The notes: generated by a model from the sequence alone, not told the origin. A DNA stretch of 64,000 nucleotides from Asaia platycodi JCM 25414 (GCF_000614545.1 NZ_BAKW01000001.1:388833-452832), one strand, 5' to 3'; positions 1 through 10,729 are shown, counted from the first letter of the stretch. Numbers and translations are program-made.

Positions 1-694
1 GGCGCTTCGAGATTGGGCAGGGGGGCGAAGGCGACGACGATGGCGATCAGGACCAGTATCCCTGCCATCCCGAGATAGGGGGCATAGAGCGCCTGAACGA
101 AATTATTGAGCAGCGCCTCGCGCACGGCAGGGTCAGTCGCTGATTGCGCTTTCTCGGCAACGGCGCCGATATTGCGCATTACGAGCAGCCCAAGCACGAT
201 CGGCGCGAGAATACCTGCTGTCTTGTTGCAGATGCCCATGATCGAAATGCGCTGTGCGGCCCGCTCCGGTGGGCCGAGAAGGCTGACAAGCGGATTGATC
301 ACGACCTGCATGAGAGAAATACCGGCACCGAGAATCAGCAAGCCCGTCAACGCTCCGGGATAGATGCGCCAGGAAACGAACTGGCCGAAAACGGCAACGC
401 CAGTGCAGAGACGAGCACGGAAAGGGTAAGGCCTTTTTTCAGACCGAGCCTGCTCGCAATCAGCGAGGTCGGAATGGAAAAGAGGAAAAAGGAGAAATAA
501 AACGCAAGCGGAATGAAGAAGGCGCTGAATTCGCTCAATGAAAAAGCAACACGCACGAATGAAATGAGCGGGCCGTTCAGCCAGGTGACAAAGCCCATGG
601 CAAAAAAGATCAGCGCGGCGACAGCCAACGCAGAATAACCATAGGGGCCAACTAATTTGTTTTGGGTACTGCGGACCTTAATCATGATGTGCAA
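1..694 (-). CDS. Sugar MFS permease, FucP/glucose-galactose family (partial, frameshifted as read)
   Basis: Inner-membrane major facilitator permease of the FucP/GluP/NagP type, expected to import a sugar by proton symport. Reading from the start at 694, the first part holds two hydrophobic helices and the loop SRLGLKKGL. After a frameshift near position 405 the next frame continues with GQFVSWRIYPGALTG and LILGAGISLMQVVINP, both typical of this family. The gene runs off the left edge, so its C-terminus is missing. Adding one G near 405 restores a single frame. Neighbouring GlcNAc genes (kinase, NagC-like repressor, NagB, hexosaminidase) suggest N-acetylglucosamine as substrate, which is inference; L-fucose or glucose/galactose cannot be excluded. 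A palindromic AT-rich site lies just upstream at 712-734. Confidence 0.8.
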
Positions 695-711
695 GTCCTC
701 AAACAGACAAG

Positions 712-734
712 GTTTATTATTTTAGAAAATAAAC
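712..734. promoter_or_regulatory. ROK-type (NagC/Mlc-like) operator candidate upstream of the sugar permease
   Basis: A 23-bp dyad with perfect 7-bp arms, GTTTATT-N9-AATAAAC, lies 18 bp upstream of the permease start. Operators of the NagC/Mlc ROK repressors are AT-rich dyads of the TTATT-N9-AATAA kind, which fits. A NagC-like repressor is encoded 1.2 kb away. Binding itself is inferred. Confidence 0.5.
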
Positions 735-742
735 TATGTATA

Positions 743-1649
743 TTATAGGTAGGACGCTCCAATCAGGCCAGCATCATCGCCCAGCTTCGCTCTCACAATA
801 ATCGGAGTATCTGTTTTATAGAGGCACTTCTTTCGGACAGCCTGGTCCAGCGCCGTGATCAGTTCTCCGACCGTACTTAATCCGCCACCTGCAGGAACAC
901 AGCTCGCGCCGGTAATATTGATCACGATTGCCAAAGCGTCTGAAAGAAGGTCGATATAGCGTGTCACGGTGGTTTGATATGAAGGTTTCCCTGATAACCA
1001 GCCGTTGATAATCTCGCGACTGGAGCAGGCCTCCCCGCAAAGCCAGAGATGAAGTTTCTCGAGTCCTCTGGCCCCACCGATCGTATCAAGGCAGCCCGAT
1101 TGCCCGCATCCGCAAGGAAGATAAGGATAATCCCGATCACTGCGGCGCAGAAAAGGGCCATGCCCCCATTCACCGGTAAGCCCCTGTCTCCCGACGACAA
1201 GATTGCCTTGCTGGACGAGTCCGCCACCCACGCCCGTTCCGAGTATGATGCCGAACACGTTATCCTGTCCTTTGGCTGCTCCGGTTCTGCCTCGGCAAGC
1301 GTAAAGCAATCGGCGTCGTTCGCGATGCGCACCGGTAAACCGAGCTTTCTGCTCATCAGCGGGGCGAGAGAAACGTCGTTAATGCAGGGTATATTCGCGG
1401 CAGTGCATCGAGCCGTTATGGGGTCCTGCAAACCGGCAAGTGAAAGATGGACAGCCGTAACAGGACTGCGCGATTCACGGAGGAGTTCCGAAAATGCCTC
1501 AACAAAGCGGTCCAGATCGTGACTAGGCGTTGATATCTGTCTGCGCTCTACAAGGTTGAGATCGTTATCGACCAGGCAAGGCGCATATGGGATCCGCCGA
1601 TATCGGCGCAGAGCAGCGCCGGAGCAGTGAGATTTTTCCTCGTTGGCAT
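743..1649 (-). CDS. nagK: ROK-family sugar kinase, NagK-like (frameshifted as read)
   Basis: ATP-dependent cytoplasmic sugar kinase of the ROK family, most like N-acetylglucosamine kinase, giving GlcNAc-6-phosphate. The start at 1649 leads into the phosphate-binding strand CADIGGSHMRLAW. Further on are the catalytic region RIANDADCFTLAEA, the loop GIILGTGVGGG, the acidic/His motif GEWGHGPF, and the zinc-binding run CGCGQSGCLDTIGGARGLE, which resembles E. coli NagK. Two frameshifts, near 1570 and 1285, each close by adding one C or G. The gene follows the permease direction (permease start 694, kinase stop 743), so the two are probably cotranscribed. A second, unrelated GlcNAc-type kinase lies at 9777. 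Fructokinase or mannokinase activity is possible on sequence alone. Confidence 0.8.
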
Positions 1650-1694
1650 CGTGTACCTTCGATTGTATTTCGTTCTTGATTCTGGGTCGGATAC

Positions 1695-1717
1695 TTAATT
1701 CAGGTAAGTTAATTTAA
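1695..1717. promoter_or_regulatory. AT-rich dyad upstream of the ROK kinase, operator candidate
   Basis: TTAATT-N10-AATTTAA, an imperfect inverted repeat 46 bp upstream of the kinase start in the shared control region between the kinase and the ROK repressor. It resembles the dyad at 712-734 in composition and spacing. Its role as a repressor site is inferred. Confidence 0.35.
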
Positions 1718-1915
1718 TTATTTCATAATCTTCCCTGAACATATTGCGTTCGTTGACTGTATAGGGTCATGCAGCATTCGCTTTTCTCACTTGGGCTTAT
1801 GGACAGATTAACGCTCGTGTCGCTAGTATGAAATCTGACTCCTGAGCCAAAACACTGCAGGATTGCTTCGGGTAGTGCGCTTTTCGGGCGCAGGATGAGA
1901 CCGTAGAGTTGTTCT

Positions 1916-1940
1916 ACTTAATTTAGCAAATGAAATAAGT
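1916..1940. promoter_or_regulatory. Dyad overlapping the ribosome-binding region of the ROK repressor
   Basis: ACTTAATT-N9-AAATAAGT ends one base before the repressor ATG at 1942. If the ROK repressor binds here it would autoregulate. The arms match at ACTTA/TAAGT plus two inner pairs. Confidence 0.35.
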
Positions 1941-1941
1941 T

Positions 1942-3076
1942 ATGTTCTCGACAGGCCACCATCGAATATTGAGTGTGCTCAGCCGTTCTGGCCCGCAAAG
2001 CCGTACCGACCTTGCCCGGATTCTTAATCTCAGCAAGGCCAGCGTCACGGCGCTGGTGAGGGAGCTGATCGAAAAGAATATCCTCGACGAGCGCGAGCGT
2101 GTCTTCGGCTTTGGTCGCCCGGCCATCATGCTGGGGCTGCGTCAGGACGCCGCCAGTTTCATAGGAATTTCCCTGCAAGCGGATCCGGCACATGTAGTGC
2201 TGACCGATCCGCACGGCGGCGTACATAGAAGCTTCACGATGCCTCTCGTTACCGATGTCGAGGCCTGTCTTGCGGCCATGGCTGGAGCGGTGAAGGAAAT
2301 TCGCAACGATTATCCTGAGGGAATCGGTGAACTTGCCGGGATCGGTGTTGTGATCGCGGGGATTGTGTCGGGTAACAGTCAGGTCTGTGTGGCTTCTGCG
2401 ACACTTGGCTGGAAGGATATCGATATCGGTAAGCGGCTCGCAGCGATGACCGGTTTGCCGGTTTTCGTTGAAAACGACGCCAATGCGCTGGTCATCGGTG
2501 AACAGCTTTTCGGCAATTCCGGCGAATTCAAGGATTTCAGTCTCGTTTTTGTCAGCGAGGGTATAGGCGGCGCCACATCATCAATCGGCGTCTGCACCGA
2601 GGTCATCATGGGGAGCAGGTGAGATTTCGCATTCCCCCATCGCAATTGATCGTGAGGCTCTGCCGTGCCGTTGCGGCAATCGCGGCTGTCTGGAGACAGT
2701 CGCTGCCCTTCCCGCAATTCTGGGAGCGGCGCGACGGGCAGGTTTGCCGGATGAGATAGAGCAGATTGTCGATCTCGCCACAGATGGCCAGCCGGAGGCT
2801 CTGGCCATACTTCATCGGGCGGGAACGGCGCTTGGCGTTTCGCTCTCTCAGATTATCCAGCTCATCGATCCATTACGAATAGTCGTCAGATTGGATCCAC
2901 ATCTTGTGGAAAGCGTTTTTGCGAGGGCGCTCAGGCAGGCGGTAGAGGCGCATGTGCTGCGCCGTGAAAGCTACGAGACCGAGCTGGTGCTCGGCCCCTT
3001 GCATCCGAATGATTTTGCGACGGGAGCGGCAAGTCTTGCAGCGCAGCGCTTCCTGTTTGGCAATACCAGTCTCTGA
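1942..3076 (+). CDS. ROK-family transcriptional repressor, NagC-like (frameshifted as read)
   Basis: DNA-binding sugar-responsive repressor. The N-terminus is a winged helix-turn-helix (residues about 8-60, with SRTDLARILNLSKASVTALV and the wing GRPA). It is followed by a ROK domain with FVENDANALVIGEQLFG, SEGIGGA and, in the next frames, HRGHHGGAGEISH and the zinc motif CRCGNRGCLE. Two under-called bases near 2573 and 2615 (one C, one G) account for the early stop at 2620; with them the protein is about 378 aa, normal for NagC/XylR-type ROK repressors. An in-frame stop at 1936 fixes the ATG at 1942. Surrounding genes point to GlcNAc-6-phosphate or a related sugar as effector, which is inference. 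Confidence 0.85.
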
Positions 3077-3093
3077 AATCAGAAGCTGGATTG

Positions 3094-3848
3094 ATGAGCC
3101 GCAGCGGAATGCTCCGATCGCCCGACGATGTCAGTCTGGAAATCTGTGTCGATGAGGCGCAGGGGCTTTTTGCTGCCCAGCTCGATTGCGTAGCGCGCAT
3201 CGAGCTTTGTGCAGCACTTGCTCTGGGGGGGCTGACCCCGTCACCCGGACTGATTGCCCTGGCCAGAACGCCGCGCGTCCCGGTATTTGCGATGGTCAGG
3301 CCACGCGCCGGGAATTTCGTTTTTTCTCCCGATGAGGAGAAGCAGATGCTCTGCGACATCGCGGCTCTGCGTGAGGCTGGGCTCGCGGGTGTCGTTCTCG
3401 GGGCGGCTCTCCCTGATTCGCGGCTCGATGTGGCGATGCTGGGCCGTCTTTCCCAGGCCTGCGGCCCTCTGCGTCGCCAGTTGCATCGGGTTTTCGACCT
3501 TGTGCCCGATCCGTTCGAGGCGCTTGAGGAGGCGATCGCGCTGGGCTTCGAGCGTATTCTTACCTCAGGACTGACTCCGAAAGCGCCGGATGGTGTCGAA
3601 ATGCTGCGCGCCTGCGCGAGCGAGCGGCAGGGCGTATCGATATCATGGCAGGGGGCTTTGTTCGTCCTGATAAAGTTACTACAGTTTCTAAAATATCTGG
3701 GGTGAAATCCTTCCATGCCTCTTGCCGCGAAAAATCAGCGGTGCAGGATGAGCGTCTGCTTCATTTCGGATTCGCAGTGGATCACGCCGTGACATCGCCT
3801 GTGGAGATCAGGCTTCTGCACGAGGCCGCCTGCGCAGCCCAAGGCTGA
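3094..3848 (+). CDS. cutC: CutC-family TIM-barrel protein (frameshifted as read)
   Basis: Member of the CutC family, historically called copper homeostasis proteins, TIM barrels with conserved acidic and His residues. Visible signatures are LEICVDEAQ, RIELCAALALGGLTPS, VFAMVRPRAGNFVFS, GVVLGAALPD, HRVFDLVPDP and ERILTSG. After a frameshift near 3625 the barrel ends with GRIDIMAGGFVRP and KSFHASC in another frame. One added G restores about 252 aa, the family norm. It lies 17 bp downstream of the ROK repressor and 32 bp upstream of the GH20 gene, so it is probably part of the same hexosamine operon. That placement hints at a sugar-related role rather than copper handling, which is inference. 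ATG 3094 is preferred; a TTG lies one codon earlier. Confidence 0.85.
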
Positions 3849-3880
3849 GAACCGTTTCAGGACAAAGAGGATCGAACCCC

Positions 3881-6159
3881 ATGTTCCTTTCGCATGTATC
3901 AATTCGTTCCGGTTTTGCACTGAGTGCTTTGCTGCTCGCCTGTGCCGCCACCGGAAGGGCGCAAGCGACCCCTTTGACGCCGGTCTTCATGCCACAGCCC
4001 GCGCAATCGACATTGAGCGGACAGACGACAGGACTTGCAGCACTGCCCAAAGTGGTATGGGCGCACGCACCATCCCCCCTGCTCAAACGGCTCTGGCCCG
4101 TTTCGAGGCAAGACTGGAGCAGATAGGTGTCGTTCCGGGCGCAGAGGCTACGAAAGGCGGCGTCGTGCTCAGGATCAAGGTAGGAAAAGACCCGGCCTAT
4201 CTTTCGCTCGATGCTCGTGAAGGATATGCGCTCGATGTGTCCTCGAAAGAAATCGTTCTGACGGCCGGGGGGCCCACAGGGGTAATCTACGGTTTCGCCA
4301 CGCTTTTGCAGATGATCGATACGCATGGCGCTGTGCCGGTTCTGGCGCAAGGGCATGTTGATGATGCGCCGAGATTCAAGTGGCGCGGGCTGATGATCGA
4401 CGTGTCGCGCCATTTTCAGTCGCTCGATACGCTCAAGCGCCAGCTCGATGCCATGGAGTTGACCAAGCTCAATGTGATGCATTGGCATCTGAGCGACGGT
4501 ACGGGTTTTCGCGTCGAGAGCAAACGCCTGCCGCTCCTGCAGCAGGTTGGCGGGCACAGCAGATATTATACGCAGGCTCAGGTGAAAGAGATCATCGCGT
4601 ATGCCGCCGATCGCGGCATACGGATCGTGCCTGAGTTCGATGTGCCTGGTCACACCCTGGCTATCCTGACCGCTTATCCTGATCTTGCGGCACAGCACCC
4701 TGTACCGACGGTTCAGGACTGGCAGCAGGATTGTCGGGTGGCCTCAAGCAATGACGACGTGACGACCCATTGCACGAAACACCCCGACCTCAATATGGCG
4801 GCCATGGACCCGACAAACGACAAGGTGCTCGGCTTTGCCCGAACGCTTTTTGGCGAGATGGCGGCGCTCTTTCCTGATCGCTATTTCCACACTGGCGGTG
4901 ACGAGGTCGTGGCACGGCAGTGGAGCGATAATCCGCAGATTGCCGCCTATATGAAATCTCATGGTTTTGCCGATGCGCCCGCGCTCCAGGCAGCGTTCAC
5001 TGCAGAGATCGAAAAGATCCTGAGCGCCGATGGCAAGATAATGATGGGGTGGGATGAGGTCAGCGAGGCGCCTATTCCGAAAAATGTGGTGGTCGAGGCC
5101 TGGCGTGGTTCCAAATGGGTCGGAACGGCCACAAGGCTTGGTCACCCGGTTGTGGTGTCCTCGGGCTATTACCTCGATCTGTTGACACCTTCATCGAAGC
5201 ATTATGCGGTCGATCCTTACGACACACGTGCAGATGGTCTTGCCTTCAGGGTGCCTGGAAAGGGTGAGAAGCCGGTGAACGCGGCGTTCATGCTCGATCC
5301 GAATGCGCCGGCTCTCGATGAGGCTCAGAAAAAACTCGTGCTCGGGGGTGAGGCCCCACTCTGGACCGAAATCGTTTCGGATGAAATGGTCGATGAGAGG
5401 CTCTGGCCGCGCTCAGCCGCTATCGCGGAGCGATTCTGGTCGCCTCAGTCGGTTGCCGATGCAGATGCGCTCAATCGCCGCTTGCCTGAGATATTGAACA
5501 CGCTCGAGCATTTCGGTCTTCAGGCTTCGGATCATCAGGCCCGCATGATTGCTCGTTTGACGCCGCAGAACATCGTACCTCTGACTCAGCTTGTCGCGTT
5601 GACCGTGCCAGTGCGCAATTACGCCATCAACCGTCTTGCCGATCGCAAGGGCGAGGCCATTCTCATCTCACCAGCGGCCATCGCCTCTGCAGATAGTTTC
5701 GAAGGTAATGCGTTCAATGCGCTGGCAGCACGCTATGCAGCGGGTGACCGGGGTGTCGCGGGCGTATTGAAGGAAAAACTCGCGCGTTATGAAGCCAATG
5801 ATAGGGCCTTTCAGGCACTGCCGGGGCCTGATTGCGTGAATGAAGTCAAGCCGATTTCGAGCCAGATTGCCGCTCTGTCAAAGCTCGGCCTCGAAGCGCT
5901 GCAGTCGGGTGAGAAAGGGCGCGCATGGCAGGATCATGCTAATTCCCTCCTAGCGGAGCAGGACAAGGCCTATGCGGCGAGTGCCGATCATGAAGCTCGA
6001 ATCATGTGGCGCAGCGCCCGGTGGACTGCTCATCGCGATCGTTCCCGGTATCCGGTCGCTGGTCTCAGTCGCGAAATAACAAGACGGCATCGGAGTGATT
6101 TTCTCTCCGATGTCGCTTCGGTATTGTTCTCGCATATAGCCCGAAGGGGCGAGTATTAG
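3881..6159 (+). CDS. Beta-N-acetylhexosaminidase, GH20 (frameshifted as read)
   Basis: Exported glycosidase that removes terminal GlcNAc/GalNAc from chitin oligosaccharides, working in the periplasm or outside the cell. The start at 3881 follows an AGAGGA ribosome site and encodes a signal peptide (FALSALLLACAATGRAQA). A C run at 4072-4077 is one base short, shifting into the main frame. There follow the GH20b domain, then the catalytic barrel with WRGLMIDVSRHF, MHWHLSDGTGFRVE, VPEFDVPGHT and the catalytic pair in FHTGGDEV. The 3' end looks shifted again near 6005: the alternative frame ends GGLLIAIVPGIRSLVSVAK at a stop at 6077-6079, just before a hairpin, and that is probably the true end. 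Downstream NagB and upstream kinase/repressor fit GlcNAc catabolism. Confidence 0.92.
6088..6112. terminator. Hairpin at the probable true 3' end of the GH20 gene
   Basis: Perfect 8-bp stem CATCGGAG/CTCCGATG with a 9-nt loop. It lies inside the as-read GH20 frame but only 8 bp after the TAA at 6077-6079 that ends the likely correct frame. It sits between the convergent GH20 and nagB genes. There is no long T run, so termination strength is uncertain. Confidence 0.45.
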
Positions 6160-6921
6160 CCTTCCTGATAAAGGGCCAGACTGCGTGTCTTGGCGCTGAG
6201 TGCGGAAGCGCTGTCCCCATCGAGAATTACCGTACACTGCGCGTGGAGCCGAATGGCCGAGGCGCTGACCTCAGGCCCGACCGCGCCTTCAAGCGCTTGG
6301 CAATAATCGCAGCCTTTGATTTCCCCAGAGCCAGAAGCATGAGGTGGCGCGCTTCGAGAATGGTGCCGACTCCATGGTGAGTGCGCGTGTCGGAACATTG
6401 TCGGGATTGCCGCCGAACATGCCCGCGTTCTGGATGCGCGTCTTCTCGTTGAGGGTGACGCAACGTGTGCGACTGTCGAAAGGCGAGGGGGGCTCATTGA
6501 AGCCGATATGCCCGGTATCGCCGATGCCGAGCAGTTGCAGGTCTATGCCTCCGCTGGCCGCGATCGCGTTTTCATAAGCCAGGCACTCGGCATCGAGGTC
6601 GGACGCATCACCGGCAGGGAGGTGTCCGGCGCCCGGCCTGATGTTCACATGGCTGAAAAGCAGTGAATTCATGTAGTCATGATAAGAGCGCGGGTCGGCA
6701 GCACTCAGCCCGACATATTCATCGAGGTTGAAGCTGGTCGTGGTCGAAAAATCGAGGCCTTCCTCACGGTGCATCATGCAGAGATCGCGATAAACCCCTT
6801 CCATTGTGCGCCCTGTAGCCAAACCCAGAACAGGATGGCTGCCCGCGGTCATCAGGGAGGCTATTTCATTTGCGGCGAATCGTGTGGCGGAATGCGGGTC
6901 TGGCATGATGATAAGGCGCAT
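6156..6921 (-). CDS. nagB: Glucosamine-6-phosphate deaminase (frameshifted as read)
   Basis: Cytoplasmic aldose-ketose isomerase/deaminase converting glucosamine-6-phosphate to fructose-6-phosphate and ammonia, the exit of amino-sugar catabolism into glycolysis. The start at 6921 gives MRLIIMPD, the usual NagB beginning; an in-frame ATG at 6987 would add 22 unusual residues. Signatures are GLATGRTMEGVYRDL, FNLDEYVGL, the active-site stretch GIGDTGHIGFNEPP, and LMLLALGKSKAAII in the next frame. Frameshifts near 6359 and 6289 each need one G. Complete length is about 255 aa. The gene converges on GH20. No nagA deacetylase is visible in the window, so that step must be encoded elsewhere. Confidence 0.93.
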
Positions 6922-7004
6922 GAAAAGGCATGATCCTGTCAAAGGGACGGAGGAAAACCTCAGGTGAGGAAGAGCGTTCTCTCCCATCTAAAAAACCTCA
7001 ATTA

Positions 7005-7030
7005 GTTTATCGAGTTAAATTAAATAAAAC
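7005..7030. promoter_or_regulatory. AT-rich imperfect dyad between nagB and the TonB receptor
   Basis: GTTTAT ... ATAAAAC flanks a core containing TTAAATTAA, the reverse complement of the TTAATTTAA core in the dyad at 1695-1717. It lies in the divergent promoter region of nagB and the TonB receptor and is a candidate ROK-repressor site. The symmetry is imperfect and the assignment is inferred. Confidence 0.3.
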
Positions 7031-7246
7031 ACCTCTGTTGAACACCGGATCGTGACTGGTATTGGGATATTTGATGGAAGAAAGCCAAATTTGGAAGAAA
7101 TCATTTAATTTCACGAATAAACAATTGCGATAGCGAAACGTGCCGTTTAACGTCTCTCAATACGGTGGAATAAGGCGGTGAAAAACAACATCTTCCGCTG
7201 ACTCTACGTCTCAACCAAATTGAAGCCCAACCGGCGGGAGTTGACC

Positions 7247-9684
7247 ATGCGACATATGAGACGTGATCTCTTTCTATTTTGTTCCGCATTCGCAATGAAT
7301 TATATGACGGGCACTCTGTCGGCGCTCGCTGCGTCGCCGGCGGAGGGCGATCATAAGCCTGTCTCGTCCGGCACAGATCCGGCAACGCCACCGAGGGATC
7401 CGTTTTGGGGGCTAATCCGCAGGCGGAGGAAATTTCCGTCAAGGCAGCGGGGCGGCACGCCGATGGCACCAGCAACACGACACCGGGTGGTGGTCTCATG
7501 CCAAGGCAGACTGCGCCGCGCTCGCAGAGCGGCGTGACGCGCGACTTCATCGCCAAGCAGGCCCCAACGGGCAATATCTCCTCAATGATCGCCAATCTCC
7601 CGGGCGTGGTTTACGCCAATCAGAGCCCTCTTGCGACGGCAGGCGACAACATTACCATGCGCGGCATGAACCAGAGCCAGATCGGCTATTTGTTCGAAGG
7701 GGCGCCTCTGGCCGATCCTATCAATTACGAACCGTACACGGCCATGCTGGTCGATACTGAAAATCTCGGATCGGTCACGGTCTCTCAAGGCTCGCCAGAT
7801 CTGAACGCGCCGACATTCAACGCGGTGGGCGGCCAAATTTCAGCAACAGCGCTGAACCCGTCTCATAAATATGGCGGGTTCATCAATCTGATGGGCGGCA
7901 ACAAGAGCGCCAACAAGGAGTTTCTGCGTCTCGATACGGGTGATATCGGCCGTTCGGGCATTCGGGGCTTCGTGTCACTTTCTCATCAATCCAATAACAA
8001 CTGGCGCGGCCCGGGTGGGCTGAAGCGCTACCACGTCGATGCGAAATTTCTGAAAGAGTGGGGCGAGGGTAATTCGGTTACAGCTGTGTTCGGTTTTAAC
8101 CGCCAGGAACAGACACCTTTTCGCTCACCCACAGCGGCCCAGTGGAAGCAATGGGGTGAGGGGCTGAGCTACAGCGATCACTATACGCCGGGCGATGCCA
8201 GTTATTACAAACTGCAATTGAGCAATCTGAATTCGCTCGATGTTGTGGTGCCAACCCATTTCACTCTGGCCCGCGGTCTGAAGCTCAGCGTCACACCCTA
8301 TTTTGTGCATCAGCACGGTCCGGCCGTGGGAGGGGAGAATATTCCTGCTTCGGGCGGCACATTCGGCACGCAGGTGTATGGTAATCTGAACCAGCCCTAC
8401 GTCACCGGTGGCAAAGTCACGACGGTTGCCGTGGATCCCTGGAACCAGAAGGTGGGTGCGGTCAACACGTCGCTTGACTGGACCTCAGGGCACAACACCT
8501 TATCGGGCGGCTACTGGTACTCCTACGCCACGCATGAGGAGCACTCGACATTTGCGACGGTCGATTTCTCGGGCAAGGCAGCTAACTCCTATGGCGCTTA
8601 TGGCATCAGGGTGCCGGGTGGAGCGCTGCTGAGCGGGTATAATCTGAACTTCATGCAGCAGACCAATGCGCTTTTTATCGCCGATACGCTCAAGCTTGTG
8701 GATGACAAGCTGACACTCAGCGCAGGGTTCCGTACCGTTATGGTGTCGCGTCAGGGCACGAATGATGTGCCGGGAGCCGACCCGTACAAGACTGCACGTA
8801 ACTATTTTGCCCCGCTGCCGCAGGTAGCGATCAGCTATTCTCTGACCTCCAGGGACCAGATTTACGTCAATGGCACGACCTCCTTTCGCGCGCCTGCCTC
8901 GGTGCAGGCCTATAGTCAGATCTTCGATCCGAATTCCGTTGGGGCGACGTCGCAGCCCGGAAATCTGAAAGGGGAATACGGCATTGGCGAGGAAATCGGC
9001 TATCGTCACAACGGCACCTTGATCCATTTTCAGGTCTCCGCCTTCAACATGAATCTGACCAATCACCAGGTCAGCTCGACGTCTTATATTCCGGGCACGA
9101 ACACGCTGGTTTCGACGCCTATCAATGTCGGTGGTGAGACCATACGCGGCATTCAGGGAGAGCTCGGCCTCACGCCCTGGCATCACCTCAGCCCTTACGT
9201 ATCGGCACAGTATCTGCACGCGACAACCGATAACAATCTGCCGGTCTCGGCAACCAACGCAGCGGGGCAATCGGTCATCGATTATCTGCCGACTGCGGGT
9301 AAGACCATGGTGGCGACGCCCCATGTCACGGCGTCGGTCGGGTTGGCCTATGACGATAACAAGCGGTTTTTTGGCAATTTCAGCCTGCGCTATATCAGCT
9401 CGCAATTCTCCAGCTTCATGAATGATCAGCGCATGCCGGCCTATGTGCTGTCTGATATTACTCTGGGCTACAGATTGCCGCATGTGCCTCACCTGAGCGG
9501 ACCGAAGATTCAGCTCAATCTGGTGAATGTCGGCAATAATCTCTATCGCTCCGCGCCAGCAAGTTTCGTGACCAGCGCCAAATCACGAACGGGAATTTAC
9601 GGTAATACGACCAAGGCGGGTTCGCCGATCTATCTCGTCGGCGGTAATTTCGCGGCGCTCGTCTCACTCTCGACAGGGTTCTGA
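7247..9684 (+). CDS. TonB-dependent outer-membrane receptor (frameshifted as read)
   Basis: Outer-membrane 22-strand barrel with a plug, taking up a ligand with energy from TonB-ExbBD. The ATG at 7247 follows a GGCGGGAG ribosome site and starts a signal peptide ending near SALAASPA. A run of five G at 7406-7410 is one base short, after which the main frame continues. The plug shows TRDFIAKQAP, ITMRGMNQSQIGYLFEGAPL and NLGSVTVSQGSPD; the remaining roughly 600 residues alternate polar and aromatic residues as in barrels and end in SLSTGF. About 812 aa in total. It lies between nagB and a GlcNAc-type kinase, so chitooligosaccharide or GlcNAc uptake is likely (inference); siderophore uptake is the alternative. 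Confidence 0.9.
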
Positions 9685-9689
9685 CACTG

Positions 9690-9712
9690 GCGTGAAGGTC
9701 GAGAGACCACGC
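9690..9712 (+). terminator. Weak hairpin after the TonB receptor
   Basis: GCGT-GAA-GGTC-GAGA-GACC-ACGC forms a bulged 8-bp stem six bases after the receptor stop. It may attenuate readthrough into the downstream kinase. No T run is present. Confidence 0.25.
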
Positions 9713-9776
9713 TTGACTCGATGCGCGCGCCGGAGAAGTTCCGGGCGCGTTTCAACGGTTTAAAAACGGAACCAAC

Positions 9777-10729
9777 GTGCGGAAAACCGAGATAATCGCC
9801 ATTGACGGTGGCGGTACGAAAACACTGCTCTTGCGCGTGCGCCCGGATGCAACGATCGCCCTTTGCCGCAAGGCAGGCGGATCGAACCCTTTCGATGTGC
9901 CGGATTGGCGCAGTGTGGTGGCCGGGTTGATGGCGGACCAGCAGGCAAATCTCGCCGCCGCAGCCTTCGGCATGGCAGGTTTTGGCGAAAGTGGCCGTCT
10001 GAGTCGCGAGCTCGAAGAGACCCTGGCCTCGTTATGTCCGTCCCCCCACAGTATTCACAATGACGTCGATATGGCCTGTCGAGGGGCTTTTCTGAACCGG
10101 CCGGGCATTCTGCTGCTCTCAGGCACTGGATCGATGGCCTGGGGCGTGGGCGAGGATGGCGAGACAGCCCGTGTCGGTGGCTGGGGTAGCTTGTTCGGCG
10201 ATGAGGGGAGTGCCTACTGGATTGGTCGTCTGGCATTAGCCCGGTTTTCGCACTGTCTGGATGGGCGGGTGGAAAATGAGAGCGGCTTCGTGTCGCGCTT
10301 TTCTGCCTTCAGGGATGGCCGGAGGAAACAGCGCTCTGCAGTGCCGCTCTTCAGGAATGGTATGCCAATCTCGGTGAGGTGCGTCCCAGCGTTGCAGCTC
10401 TGGCTGTAGAGATTGGGCGCTTCGCTGAACAAGGCTGCGAGGTCTCTCAAGATATTGTCACCCGGGCGGCACAGGCTCTCGCACGCCATGTGCACGCCCT
10501 GCGTCACAGGCTGAACGGGCAGACTCTGCCGTGGAGCTATGCGGGTGGCACCATGCGCAATGCAATGTTGCGCGAGGCTCTGGCTCGGGAGTGCGGCGCC
10601 CCTCAGGCGCCGGGTCTGCCTCCAATTGGTGGGGCCATACTTGTGGCGGCGGACCTTGCTGGCTGGAAAGTTGACTCGCATTTCATCGCGCAGCTTGCAG
10701 CGTCGCTCGAAACTGCAGGGCTGAGCTGA
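9777..10729 (+). CDS. BadF/BadG-type ATPase, probable N-acetylglucosamine/glucosamine kinase (frameshifted as read)
   Basis: Cytoplasmic sugar kinase of the BadF/BadG/BcrA/BcrD ATPase fold, the group containing eukaryotic-type GlcNAc kinase and bacterial glucosamine kinases. Motifs are phosphate-1 IAIDGGGTKT (residues 7-16), AAFGMAGFGE, HNDVDMACRGA, LLLSGTGSMAWGV and GWGSLFGDEGSAYWIG. The frame breaks near 10316, where a GGG run needs one more G; it then continues WPEETALCSAALQEWYANLGEV and WSYAGGTMRN to the stop at 10727-10729. Length is about 318 aa. The start is GTG at 9777. It is unrelated in sequence to the ROK kinase at 743, so the locus encodes two kinases, perhaps one for GlcNAc and one for glucosamine or anhydro-sugars (inference). 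Confidence 0.85.

Noticed and set aside
2931..4698. Minus-strand frames of 261 and 296 codons over cutC and GH20
   Set aside because: Antisense to conserved genes and without recognisable content.
8500..9492. 330-codon minus-strand frame inside the TonB receptor
   Set aside because: Shadow of the receptor coding frame, without domain similarity or ribosome site.
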